In this document: piece after piece, positions 34,412 through 44,922 of the stretch
Layout of the letters: each line of letters begins with the position of its first letter
How positions within the stretch are numbered: position 1 is the stretch's first letter
From: Trachythela sp. YZ-2020
Lineage: Eukaryota; Cnidaria; Anthozoa; Malacalcyonacea; Clavulariidae
DNA: 64,000 bases
Assembly (NCBI GenBank): GCA_016169945.1
Contig: JADLSH010000011.1
Coordinates: 186,001-250,000, forward strand
Reading direction: 5' to 3'
Program-made: the position numbers and the translations under genes
The notes under the pieces: model-generated
The model's input: only the letters and a program-made list of their open reading frames with translations
Told to the model about the DNA's origin: nothing
The model's database searches: none

Positions 34412-35153
34412 ACATATGGATCAAATTCTATTAAATTTAAATGAAATTGTGCATATATGAAAGTTCCAATAGTATACCTTAACTTTTCGGGGTTGAAAAG
34501 AACTGAATGTGTAACTAATGAATGTATAACTCGTTCAATATGTAAGTTTTACAGCTACAGATTTTGAATCGTAAATTTTGTTTGGAATTCCTTTTATAGA
34601 TCATAAATACTTGCTTTGAATTTCCAGGCTTACATAAGGAGCATTTGGCCCATGCAAACTCTATTATCTATACCATTAATTATTGTAGTATATTTTGTGA
34701 CATCCATGCAGACATGCAGGACAATAATGTTTCTTAGTTCATGATTGTCTCGGTTTCCTTTCATCTACCGCTGTCATTATCCAGCTTAGTCACTCTCTGA
34801 TTTAGTACAAAACTACAAATGATTTAGTACATATTAAGGCTAATATGCATAAATTAACTTATTGTCCCCGGGACAATAAATATCATCCCAGGGACAATAA
34901 GTTAATTTATGCACATTAAGAATTGCCTCAAGAAATCAGCAAAAGATAGTAATAACAGACATACGATTTATTTCTTAAGCCCAATCTTGCCAAACACACA
35001 TACTCCACTCTGTTGAATGTCTCGTGTTCTTCGGAATGCGCTCTTTAACTCTTTTCTGAACTCAACATCGTCTAATATAACAATACCACGTTTTCTTCTC
35101 GTTTCAGTCGTTTCACATTCTTTTTCCCCCACGTATTCTCGCCCAGCTCTTCA
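34412..35153. other. No gene seen; one compact palindrome at 34850-34918
   Basis: AAATTAACTTATTGTCCC and GGGACAATAAGTTAATTT are exact inverses around a loop of about 20 bases. Outer bases (CATATTAA, CACATTAA) extend it loosely. No coding exon was recognised. Confidence 0.6.
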
Positions 35154-35467
35154 AATAAACTAGCCGAGATTGAAGGAGCGCGCTTCAAAATTGACCACTT
35201 TATGGAAAGTTATTTTCCTAGATGCTTTCCAGACTTCAATATATCCGGATGACATCGGGCACATTCAAAAAGCGGTATGCCAATCACAAGAAATCGTTCA
35301 AGAATGCTAGACATTCAAATGAGACGGAACTTTCTAAGTATGTCTGGCAGTTAAAGCATCTAGGAAAAGAATTTTCCATAAAGTGGTCAATTTTGAAGCG
35401 CGCTCCTTCAATCTCTGCTGGTATACTGACATATGGCATGCCCAAACAAAATCTTGTGATTCTATAA
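35154..35467 (+). pseudogene. GIY-YIG-like endonuclease tail of a Penelope-like element, partly inverted
   Basis: The plus-strand frame at 35222-35467 reads GTFKKRYANHKKSFKNARHS, ETELSKYVWQLK and EFSIKWSILKRAPS. The arrangement F..R...H..SF......ETELSKY.W.LK......WSI is the C-terminal half of the GIY-YIG-type domain found in retroelements of the Penelope-like class. The catalytic GIY and YIG motifs and the RT are missing. The region 35154-35225 is an inverted copy of about 35350-35425 (GAAGGAGCGCGCTTCAAAAT), so the remnant folds back on itself. Family assignment is by motif memory only. Confidence 0.55.
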
Positions 35468-35804
35468 TATTAGTGAATAGAATGCGGAACTATTCAGTAA
35501 TAGTAATATTCTGGTGGTAAAAGAAACGTCCATGTCCATTGACTGGTCTCGTTAAAATAGGTTCAAACACATTTATCGCTAAAAGCCTTTGTTTCTTCGT
35601 TAAAAAATTCTGACACAGGTTGATAAGTTGCTTAATGTTAGTTGAAATGTTGTTTACGACTCCGCACTTCAGTTCAAGTGTGTTAGAGTTTTAATCCTCA
35701 AAAGTCAAGAGTTCTGTTTGGAGTTCTTTTCATAACTTCCTCAAATATTTTTGACCAAGTTTAATATAACTTCTTTGTCTCCATAAACGAAGACAGACAG
35801 ATCT

Positions 35805-36215
35805 ATGCTCACTAAACTAACTATATTTATACTGAATAGCTTTGTGAGTTCTAAACTGGCCTTCTATTGGTCCAGTGTTACCGCAGAAGGATCTCGGACT
35901 GATTTAATAGCTCTATCAGTTCTAAGCTGGTTGACTAGAGGTCCAGTAAGAGCCATCCCTTCCAGTGCAACTACAGAAATGAAAACCGTATCTAAACTAA
36001 CTCTATACTGGATAGCTGTATCAGTTCTAAACTGTTCTCCCTGGAGGTCCTGTAAGGGTCATCCCTTATTGGTCCAGTGTTACTACAGGAGGAAACATAA
36101 ACTAAATTAACTGAATATATACTGGATAACTCTGTCAGTTCTAAACTTATCCGGTATAAAACTCTTGCAAGGGCCATCTTTTACTGATCCAGTGTTCCTA
36201 CTGGAGGAAAGCAGA
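35805..36215. repeat. Minisatellite, about four units of 100-110 bp
   Basis: Units share CTAAACTAACT.TAT..T, TAGCT.T.TCAGTTCTAAAC, a TGGTCCAGTGTTAC segment and CAGGAGGAAA. Starts are near 35812, 35895, 35990 and 36100. Frames through it are repeat artefacts. Confidence 0.8.
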
Positions 36216-36528
36216 GTTCCTGAAGAAAGCCTCCGTTGTTTGTTAGAGTCAAACTGGAAGCACTCATCTCACATGTGACTGAGGTGAAATTATAATCAGG
36301 AAACAACATATTGCAGAAATCGAACCAAGTTGGAAGAGATGAAAGGCCCAAGCATTAACAATTGTGTCACTAAACCCTATAAGACGATCGTGAGGAGACA
36401 GATAATGCATATGCATACATTTATCTGATTATAATTTCACCTCACATGTGAGAATAGTACTTCCAGTTTGACTCTACCAAACACTCGGAGACTTTATTCA
36501 GGAACTCTGGTTTCCTCCCGTAGGAACA
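36206..36528. repeat. Inverted-repeat element next to the minisatellite
   Basis: The arms at 36206-36303 and 36420-36528 are inverse copies (AGAGTCAAACTGGAAG with CTTCCAGTTTGACTCT, TGAGGTGAAATTATAATCAG with CTGATTATAATTTCACCTCA, AGAGTTCCTGAA with TTCAGGAACTCT). Loop about 115 bp. Confidence 0.85.
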
Positions 36529-37083
36529 CATGATCAATAAAAGATGGTTCTTGCATGTATGTATATTCTTTTTTCAAAGGCTGAATATTTTTCGAAAAAT
36601 TGAGTATATTATATTCGTGTATTTTTTGAAGTATATTTATTGGATTTTTGTTGGAAGGGACAGTTCCCATGGCAACATATTCCCTTTAAAATGTCACACA
36701 TATCTCGGCTACGCTTTGTGTTTTACACGTTTCTCTCGAGTTCCAATGGCAATACGATTATTTAAAGTTTCGAAACGAGAAATACGAGAATAGGGAGTAA
36801 ACATGAATTTAGAATATCGACACTACAGAAGTATATCATTCAATACAATGGCCAACAAAACAATGTTATAATGAGATAAAACATACATATCATCCAACAA
36901 TTTACATATATATACCTATCGACTATAGACCTAAATCTTTTTACACTTACATGAATTACATTAATACAATACAGTTGATGTCAATACTTGGTTCATAATC
37001 TAGTTCTATAAAGTAATTTCATGTCAAATATGAAGAAGACACTTAGACAGTATTTGTTTCGTTTCACCGTATATCACATTTCA
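36529..37083. other. No gene recognised; downstream of the 209-codon gene
   Basis: AT-rich. On the minus strand this is the 3' flank of the gene at 37084-37713. No other feature is supported. Confidence 0.4.
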
Positions 37084-37713
37084 TTATTTAAAAGGTTCCT
37101 GAGCGGCAGAATTATACAATTTTACCTCACACCATTGACTGAATTTATTTTTCTGGTCTTCGCTCAGAGTTTGTGATTTCAGTTTGTATATCCAACCAAC
37201 TGGCACCACGTACCACCATTCAATCATCCATTCTTTAGTTTCTTTTTCAGGCAACTCAAAGGTAAGAGAGTAGACTGCATATGCTACATCCATTATACCA
37301 TTTCTCTTCATAGTGAGAAACCGTCCGTGTTGGATTTTTCCCTTGCTCTCGATAGAATGAAACGATTTCAGCATTTCTTCGTTTTCGCCCGCTAATAATC
37401 CATCGAGCAGCGACTCTTTAAAATATTCTTTCAAGTCGAATCTCTTCTGTACTCTGGCAACGAATGTTTTAAATTTTTCCTCTGAAATGCCTTTAAGGCT
37501 TTTGAAAGAGAAATTTTCGTCGAAGCTTTTGAAGGTTAACTTTTCCATCTCGCTTTGGCATTCCGCCGATACCGTTTTGTTTTCGTTCGAAATGTTGAAA
37601 CTTGTGCAAAGTCTTTGTAAAACATCAACACCTTTCAGCGCTGCGTTAACGGCATTTTCTACATTCATTTGTCTCGTTTCTGTTCCCGTTTCAGCTGATT
37701 TCTGTGTTGTCAT
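37084..37713 (-). CDS. Unrecognised single-exon protein, 209 residues
   Basis: An uninterrupted frame from ATG at 37713 to a stop at 37084. I do not recognise a family. It starts MTTQKSAETGTETRQMN without a signal peptide. It has a mixed charged N-terminal half with FKSFDENFSFKSLKGISEEK, an FVARVQKRFDLKEYF segment, and a C-terminal part with the aromatic stretch EWMIEWWYVVPVGWIYKLK. Start choice: ATG triplets just upstream are out of frame and closed by the TGA overlapping this ATG. Its reality is supported by the array at 38262-46776, where the homologous 5' region and first codons (MTTQNSVNAAFTGIEILE, similar to MTTQ...NAVNAALKGVDVLQ) recur as a diverged paralogue. A single-exon, soluble, probably lineage-restricted protein is likely. 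Confidence 0.7.
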   Translation of the reverse strand: MTTQKSAETGTETRQMNVENAVNAALKGVDVLQRLCTSFNISNENKTVSAECQSEMEKLTFKSFDENFSFKSLKGISEEKFKTFVARVQKRFDLKEYFKESLLDGLLAGENEEMLKSFHSIESKGKIQHGRFLTMKRNGIMDVAYAVYSLTFELPEKETKEWMIEWWYVVPVGWIYKLKSQTLSEDQKNKFSQWCEVKLYNSAAQEPFK

Positions 37714-38261
37714 CCTTGCTCCCTTCCCTGTTTCATTTTCTGCTTACATATAGTTGCCATTGTTTATATCTTATTCGGTTGAAAGCAATTAATATGCTTA
37801 CAAAGTTTAAATTTTCAAGTGAATTTGTACCCTATACCTGCTGTTAAATCATTCATAATAAATTAATAATATATGCCACAATTCATCAGCTCATGCATGA
37901 ATAACCTGTTTCGCTTTCTAAATAGAGCCTAACATAAACATTTGGGAATAACTGTTTTAAAGACAAGCGAATAAATATAGAAGTCGTTTGCATCTATAGT
38001 TGGTAGCAAGTATGTGTGCTTTCATAGTAGCTACACTTGGATTGTTGACGAGGACGAAGGCTTACTTTAAAGACTTACCCATCACAAAGTTTTGAGAAAG
38101 GTAACAATGTTGTAGCAATATTCGTGCAGAAAAATCCATAAACTCTGTTTAAATTTTTATGAGCCATATAGAAATTTTATGTTTCTCATAGCTGTAAATA
38201 TGGTGCAGGCACTGTATTGCTTATATATATTTTTTTTAATTTCGATTTTTTATTAATAATT
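37714..38261 (-). promoter_or_regulatory. 5' flank of the 209-codon gene, duplicated in the array
   Basis: This flank matches diverged segments inside each array unit. Shared landmarks include CACAATTC, AGCCTAACATA.AAACATTTGGGAATAA, GCGAATAAATATAG, TTGGATTGTT and AAAAATCCATAA.....AACTCTGTT. No unambiguous TATA box is assigned. The first unit begins at 38262 with the end of a LINE. Confidence 0.5.
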
Positions 38262-39244
38262 AAACGTTTAGCAATCAAGGATTGAATTACACGTTCTTAC
38301 ATTATACATAGCTACATAATTATATATGTAAAACTTTGTTAAAATTAAGCTATAAGAAGAGTATAAAAATTATTAAAATTTTAATCTAAAACTACGAATA
38401 TGTTCTAATTGCGTATGGAATGAAACTATTTCTAAAACGCTCAGTTTTGGCTTTAATAGACGGAAGACGGTCATTACGTAAATTATATTGATGTTCATTA
38501 CTAGATGGTAAAATATTAAAAAGACGATTACTTGGCATGTTTATCCGATTAAAATATTTACGACATAATGTTTCTCTTCGATCCTTTAGTGTCATTATTA
38601 ATGCAGTAGACTTCCTGTTTTCTGAATATGACAAATTCTTGCATATAATACGGAGGGCTCGCTTTTGAACTGATTCAACCTGTTCACATAAATATTCAGG
38701 GATACAAGAATGCCATATAGGGCAAGCATATTCCAAAACTGGCCGAATGTAACAGCAAAACACTTTTACTAAATCCACATCATCAAAACCCGCTCGTTGC
38801 AGGATTCTTAGGAAATATAAGCGTTTACTAGCTTTAGAACAGATATCGTGAATGTGATCATTCCATGTTAATTCATCTGAGATGATAATACCCAAAAGTT
38901 TTGCCTTATTGACAACTCTAACAGGCTCGTTGTTAATCGTTAACTGATTACCCAAATCGAACTCATAGTCTGAGAATGTAATCCTTAATTCTTTTGTTTT
39001 TTTTGCAATTTAATTCCATGTAGTTGTGCTCGACCGACTTGCTGGATTTAGATAAAATTTGGTCCAGTTTAAACCCTGTATTCTGTAAAACGACTTCAAA
39101 AATTGAAGAATCATCAACAAATTTTATGATATCATTGGTTGGTTTGAAATCATTAATCATAATCAGGAACAATAATGGCCCATGCTTAGTCCCCTGAGGT
39201 ACTTCCGCCTTCACACTGATCCAACTAGATGTACATCCCCCCAA
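38262..39244 (-). mobile_element. Truncated LINE copy 1
   Basis: RT C-terminal region on minus: the catalytic IIKFVDDSSIFEV is at about 39115, followed by LNDHIHD-type thumb sequence (LTWNDHIHDICSKASKRLYF) and LEYACPIWHSCIPEYLCEQV ending at 38392. A small frame break separates the two parts near 38960-39000. The 5' limit at 39244 is a junction with gene-derived sequence, identical in units 1-3. Confidence 0.92.
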
Positions 39245-39530
39245 CTTTTCCAAAATCTCTCAAGAATTTCAATACCTGTAAAGGCAGCGTTTACGGAATT
39301 TTGTGTGGTCATCTCTGCTCCCATCATGGCTGCCGAAATTTAAATATTTCAAGCGAATTTATACCCTAGCTTCTGAGAAAGCATTAATAGTAAACGAGTC
39401 TATGCCACAATTCTTTATCTATAGGTCATAAACAAATTTTTTTGCTCTTCAAGTAAAGCCTAACATATAAACATTTGGGAATAATTGTTTGAAAGACGAG
39501 CGAATAAATATAGTTTGAAGTCTGTATATA
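39245..39530 (-). pseudogene. Decayed paralogue of the 209-codon gene, unit 1
   Basis: Contains a start region (ATG at about 39310 minus, reading MTTQNSVNAAFTGIEILERF) cut after about 22 codons at the LINE junction and followed upstream by sequence like 37714-38010. The fusion to the LINE is out of frame. Amino-acid similarity to the start of the gene at 37713 is clear. Confidence 0.7.
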
Positions 39531-39545
39531 TATATATATATATAT

Positions 39546-39968
39546 AGATTTTCGCTTACCTCAAAACTTGTCTGCAACAGGCTGTTTCATCTGTAAAAGA
39601 ATCATCAGGCAGTTTCCTGATGATTCTTTTACAGATGAAACTGCCTGATGATTCTTTTACAGATGAAACAGCCTGTTGCAGACAAGTTTTGAGGTAAGCG
39701 AAAATCTATAATTTGCTCTAACTATATGTTGTCGAGCACTCTTGCGTTTCGTAGACTAAACCTACACGTATATATATATATATATACGTGTAGGTTTCGT
39801 CTACGAAACGCAAAGAGTGCTCGACAACATATAGTTAGAGTTAAATTATAGATACTAAACACCTCAAAACTTGACTGCAACAGGCTGTTTCATCTGTAAA
39901 AGAAACTGCCTGATGATTCTTTACAGATGAAACAGCCTGTTGCAGTCAAGTTTTGAGGTAAGAAAATC
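39546..39968. repeat. Three consecutive palindromes with (TA)n, unit 1
   Basis: Palindrome 1 (39546-39712) and palindrome 3 (39850-39968) have arms CTCAAAACTTGTCTGCAACA or CTCAAAACTTGACTGCAACA leading to GGCTGTTTCATCTGTAAAAG. Palindrome 2 (39713-39849) has arms TATATGTTGTCGAGCACTCT around a (TA)n centre with ACACGTATA/TATACGTGT. Arms of palindromes 1 and 3 contain CTGATGATTC...AGATGAAAC, which resembles a decayed hammerhead core. (TA)n tracts border the set. Confidence 0.85.
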
Positions 39969-39999
39969 TATATATATATATATATATATATAGTCAAAT

Positions 40000-40043
40000 C
40001 TGCAGACATGCATGTTTCGCCGTTCAACGGCTCGTCAGTGCAG
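40000..40043 (-). ncRNA. Type I hammerhead ribozyme, unit 1, copy a
   Basis: On the minus strand: stem I 3' strand CTGCA, conserved CTGACGA (40038-40032), stem II GCCGT/ACGGC with a 3-base loop, conserved GAA, stem III ACA/TGT closed by TGCA, cleavage base C (40005), then stem I 5' strand TGCAG. All catalytic-core positions and all helices are present. The predicted cut is between 40005 and 40004. Confidence 0.88.
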
Positions 40044-40287
40044 CTTGTAACGCAGTCTATCTATAGATACGAGTGACTTCGTATTTATACACCATACGCT
40101 TGCTCTCACCAAGTGCATGTGGTACAATACTCGGACACATGCGCATCCAGACATGCGTGAAGTGTCTTGGGGCCAGAGTGCTCAAACGACCACAAGGGAA
40201 GTAAGCTTTTTGCATTATCGCTTATAGCCACCAATTCACCTCACAGAGTGCTCAACAACACAAGCGAAGGAGCATATATAGTCAAAT

Positions 40288-40331
40288 CTGCAGACATGCA
40301 TGTTTCGCCGTTCAACGGCTCGTCAGTGCAG
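40288..40331 (-). ncRNA. Type I hammerhead ribozyme, unit 1, copy b
   Basis: Identical to copy a and exactly 288 bp away in the same orientation. Predicted cut between 40293 and 40292 on the minus strand. Confidence 0.88.
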
Positions 40332-41095
40332 CTTGTAACGCAGTCTAGATGCGAGTGACTTCGTATTTATACACCATACGCTTGCTCTCACCAAGTGCAT
40401 GTGGTACAATACTCGGACACATACATATATTCAGAAGCATATGTAGTTCGCTTTAGTAGTAGCTATATACTTGGATTGTTTAAGAAGACTTACTTTTATA
40501 ATAAGTATCATTCTCGAGAAAACAAATTAGTCGAAGATTCTCATGCAGGCCAAGGAGCCATAACCGCGCAAAGCCATGAAAAAGTTATGAAAAAGGTAAC
40601 AATAGTGCAGCAATATATGAAAAAAATCCATAAGGCATGAACTCTGTTCAAATTTTTATTAATATCGCCATATATATATGTAGCAATCGACAATTTTGAC
40701 TTTGAGGTTTAACAGCCGACGACGTTTTAGTCGACACGAACGTCCGTAAAGTGAACGTAATATTACACTCTATTTTTAGTATATAGTAAATTCAATATTA
40801 AAATGCATAGATCTCGAATAGAGAAGGGGAAACAACCAAAAATTAGAGATAGCGAGGGATCGAGATAAAAGAGTGAAAATGAGGGAAATAGTATGGGCGG
40901 CAAATCCTGCGGAAATGGGTTTAAATTTGAGATAGCAGGGAGTTCGAGATAAGCAAGTTCGACATAAAGGGGTTCTACGGTATAAAAATTAAGACACCAG
41001 CCGAGGTATGCAATCCAACGACGGGTGACAAATACACACCAGGAAGCTTGGGTGTTTTAGAGGATTGATGCAAGAGTTTTTAAATTTTAATAAGT

Positions 41096-42078
41096 AAACG
41101 TTTAGCAATCAAGGATTGAATTACACGTTCTTACATTATACATAGCTACATAATTATATATATAAAACTTTGTTGAAATTAAGCTATAAGAAAAGTATAA
41201 AAATTATTAAAATTTTAATCTAAAACTACGAATATGTTCTAATTGCGTATGGAATGAAACTATTTCTAAAACGCTCAGTTTTGGCTTTAATAGACGGAAG
41301 ACGGTCATTACGTAAATTATATTGATGTTCATTACTAGATGGTAAAATATTAAAAAGACGATTACTTGGCATGTTTATCCGATTAAAATATTTACGACAT
41401 AATGTTTCTCTTCGATCCTTTAGTGTCATTATTAATGCAGTAGACTTCCTGTTTTCTGAATATGACAAATTCTTGCATATAATACGGAGGGCTCGCTTTT
41501 GAACTGATTCAACCTGTTCACATAAATATTCAGGGATACAAGAATGCCATATAGGGCAAGCATATTCCAAAACTGGCCGAATGTAACAGCAAAACACTTT
41601 TACTAAATCCACATCATCAAAACCCGCTCGTTGCAGGATTCTTAGGAAATATAAGCGTTTACTAGCTTTAGAACAGATATCGTGAATGTGATCATTCCAT
41701 GTTAATTCATCTGAGATGATAATACCCAAAAGTTTTGCCTTATTGACAACTCTAACAGGCTCGTTGTTAATCGTTAACTGATTACCCAAATCGAACTCAT
41801 AGTCTGAGAATGTAATCCTTAATTCTTTTGTTTTTTTTGCAATTTAATTCCATGTAGTTGTGCTCGACCGACTTGCTGGATTTAGATAAAATTTGGTCCA
41901 GTTTAAACCCTGTATTCTGTAAAACGACTTCAAAAATTGAAGAATCATCAACAAATTTTATGATATCATTGGTTGGTTTGAAATCATTAATCATAATCAG
42001 GAACAATAATGGCCCATGCTTAGTCCCCTGAGGTACTTCCGCCTTCACACTGATCCAACTAGATGTACATCCCCCCAA
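41096..42078 (-). mobile_element. Truncated LINE copy 2
   Basis: Protein-coding parts are identical to those of copy 1 as far as I can read, with the same frame break and the same 5' junction. Confidence 0.92.
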
Positions 42079-42360
42079 CTTTTCCAAAATCTCTCAAGAA
42101 TTTCAATACCTGTAAAGGCAGCGTTTACGGAATTTTGTGTGGTCATCTCTGCTCCCATCATGGCTGCCGAAATTTAAATATTTCAAGCGAATTTATACCC
42201 TAGCTTCTGAGAAAGCATTAATAGTAAACGAGTCTATGCCACAATTCTTTATCTATAGGTCATAAACAAATTTTTTTGCTCTTCAAGTAAAGCCTAACAT
42301 ATAAACATTTGGGAATAATTGTTTGAAAGACGAGCGAATAAATATAGTTTGAAGTCTGTA
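42079..42360 (-). pseudogene. Decayed paralogue of the 209-codon gene, unit 2
   Basis: Copy of 39245-39530; same start region and same truncation at the LINE junction. Confidence 0.7.
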
Positions 42361-42380
42361 TATATATATATATATATATA

Positions 42381-42815
42381 GATTTTCGCTTACCTCAAAA
42401 CTTGTCTGCAACAGGCTGTTTCATCTGTAAAGAATCATCAGGCAGTTTTTTCCTGCCTGATGATTCTTTTACAGATGAAACTGCCTGATGATTCTTTTAC
42501 AGATGAAACAGCCTGTTGCAGACAAGTTTTGAGGTGAGCGAAAATCTATAATTTGTCTAACTATATGTTGTCAGAGCACTCTTTTGCGTTTCGTAGACTA
42601 AACCTACACGCATATATATATATATATATACGTGTAGGTTTAGGTCTACGAAACGCAAAAGAGTGCTCGACAACATATAGTTAGAGCAAATTATAGATTT
42701 TCGCTTACCTCAAAACTTGACTGCAACAGGCTGTTTCATCTGTAAACTGCCTGATGATTCTTTTACAGATGAAACAGCCTGTTGCAGTCAAGTTTTGAGG
42801 TAAGCGAAAATCTAT
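42381..42815. repeat. Three consecutive palindromes with (TA)n, unit 2
   Basis: Same three palindromes as 39546-39968 with altered loops (for example GCAGTTTTTTCCTGC near 42443). Confidence 0.85.
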
Positions 42816-42841
42816 ATATATATATATATATATAGTCAAAT

Positions 42842-42885
42842 CTGCAGACATGCATGTTTCGCCGTTCAACGGCTCGTCAGTGCAG
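42842..42885 (-). ncRNA. Type I hammerhead ribozyme, unit 2, copy a
   Basis: Same 44-base sequence as 40000-40043 with intact core and three helices. Confidence 0.88.
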
Positions 42886-43129
42886 CTTGTAACGCAGTCT
42901 ATCTATAGATACGAGTGACTTCGTATTTATACACCATACGCTTGCTCTCACCAAGTGCATGTGGTACAATACTCGGACACATGCGCATCCAGACATGCGT
43001 GAAGTGTCTTGGGGCCAGAGTGCTCAAACGACCACAAGGGAAGTAAGCTTTTTGCATTATCGCTTATAGCCACCAATTCACCTCACAGAGTGCTCAACAA
43101 CACAAGCGAAGGAGCATATATAGTCAAAT

Positions 43130-43173
43130 CTGCAGACATGCATGTTTCGCCGTTCAACGGCTCGTCAGTGCAG
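43130..43173 (-). ncRNA. Type I hammerhead ribozyme, unit 2, copy b
   Basis: Same sequence and orientation, 288 bp from copy a. Confidence 0.88.
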
Positions 43174-43939
43174 CTTGTAACGCAGTCTAGATGCGAGTGA
43201 CTTCGTATTTATACACCATACGCTTGCTCACCAAGTGCATGTGGTACAATACTCGGACACATACATATATTCAGAAGCATATGTAGTTCGCTTTAGTAGT
43301 AGCTATATACTTGGATTGTTTAAGAAGACTTACTTTTATAATAAGTATCATTCTCGAGAAAACAAATTAGTCGAAGATTCTCATGCAGGCCAAGCAAGGA
43401 GCCATAACCGCGCAAAGCCATGAAAAAGTTATGAAAAAGGTAACAATAGTGCAGCAATATATGAAAAAAATCCATAAGGCATGAACTCTGTTCAAATTTT
43501 TATTAATATCGCCATATATATATGTAGCAATCGACAATTTTGACTTTGAGGTTTAACAGCCGACGACGTTTTAGTCGACACGAACGTCCGTAAAGTGAAC
43601 GTAATATTACACTCTATTTTTAGTATATAGTAAATTCAATATTAAAATGCATAGATCTCGAATAGAGAAGGGGAAACAACCAAAAATTAGAGATAGCGAG
43701 GGATCGAGATAAAAGAGTGAAAATGAGGGAAATAGTATGGGCGGCAAATCCTGCGGAAATGGGTTTAAATTTGAGATAGCAGGGAGTTCGAGATAAGCAA
43801 GTTCGACATAAAGGGGTTCTACGGTATAAAAATTAAGACACCAGCCGAGGTATGCAATCCAACGACGGGTGACAAATACACACCAGGAAGCTTGGGTGTT
43901 TTAGAGGATTGATGCAAGAGTTTTTAAATTTTAATAAGT

Positions 43940-44922
43940 AAACGTTTAGCAATCAAGGATTGAATTACACGTTCTTACATTATACATAGCTACATAATTA
44001 TATATATAAAACTTTGTTGAAATTAAGCTATAAGAAAAGTATAAAAATTATTAAAATTTTAATCTAAAACTACGAATATGTTCTAATTGCGTATGGAATG
44101 AAACTATTTCTAAAACGCTCAGTTTTGGCTTTAATAGACGGAAGACGGTCATTACGTAAATTATATTGATGTTCATTACTAGATGGTAAAATATTAAAAA
44201 GACGATTACTTGGCATGTTTATCCGATTAAAATATTTACGACATAATGTTTCTCTTCGATCCTTTAGTGTCATTATTAATGCAGTAGACTTCCTGTTTTC
44301 TGAATATGACAAATTCTTGCATATAATACGGAGGGCTCGCTTTTGAACTGATTCAACCTGTTCACATAAATATTCAGGGATACAAGAATGCCATATAGGG
44401 CAAGCATATTCCAAAACTGGCCGAATGTAACAGCAAAACACTTTTACTAAATCCACATCATCAAAACCCGCTCGTTGCAGGATTCTTAGGAAATATAAGC
44501 GTTTACTAGCTTTAGAACAGATATCGTGAATGTGATCATTCCATGTTAATTCATCTGAGATGATAATACCCAAAAGTTTTGCCTTATTGACAACTCTAAC
44601 AGGCTCGTTGTTAATCGTTAACTGATTACCCAAATCGAACTCATAGTCTGAGAATGTAATCCTTAATTCTTTTGTTTTTTTTGCAATTTAATTCCATGTA
44701 GTTGTGCTCGACCGACTTGCTGGATTTAGATAAAATTTGGTCCAGTTTAAACCCTGTATTCTGTAAAACGACTTCAAAAATTGAAGAATCATCAACAAAT
44801 TTTATGATATCATTGGTTGGTTTGAAATCATTAATCATAATCAGGAACAATAATGGCCCATGCTTAGTCCCCTGAGGTACTTCCGCCTTCACACTGATCC
44901 AACTAGATGTACATCCCCCCAA
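43940..44922 (-). mobile_element. Truncated LINE copy 3
   Basis: Copy of 41096-42078 with the same 5' junction. Confidence 0.92.

Larger units (their letters stand above)
39993..40422 (-). mobile_element. Retrozyme-like dimeric cassette, unit 1
   Basis: One full 288-bp monomer plus about 134 bp of a second copy in direct repeat (40001-40140 matches 40289-40422 with a few differences), each starting at a hammerhead ribozyme. Self-cleavage of a minus-strand transcript at both ribozymes would release a 288-nt RNA. The architecture is that of small non-autonomous retrozymes or of the tandem pseudo-LTRs of Penelope-like elements. No protein is encoded. Confidence 0.8.
38262..41095. repeat. Tandem array unit 1 (about 2.83 kb)
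   Basis: Head-to-tail unit composed of a truncated LINE (38262-39244), a decayed piece of the 209-codon gene and its upstream flank, (TA)n-bordered palindromes (39546-39968), a dimeric hammerhead cassette (39993-40422), more of the gene flank (40431-40680) and 415 bp of other sequence with repeated GTTCGA.ATAA. Units 2 and 3 are nearly identical, so amplification is recent. Confidence 0.95.
42835..43262 (-). mobile_element. Retrozyme-like dimeric cassette, unit 2
   Basis: Copy of 39993-40422; hammerheads again 288 bp apart. Confidence 0.8.
41096..43939. repeat. Tandem array unit 2 (about 2.84 kb)
   Basis: Same composition and order as unit 1. Differences are mainly in (TA)n length, palindrome loop sequence and a 4-bp duplication AAGC near 43392. 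Confidence 0.95.

Noticed and set aside
38963..39253. Frame appearing to start a new LINE protein at the gene junction
   Set aside because: Its first codon is TTG, not ATG. The ATG of the gene-derived fragment upstream is in another frame and reaches a stop soon after the joint.
40167..40358. Plus-strand frame of 63 codons, repeated in each array unit
   Set aside because: It overlaps the ribozyme cassette on the opposite strand, has no homology, and its conservation follows from unit duplication.
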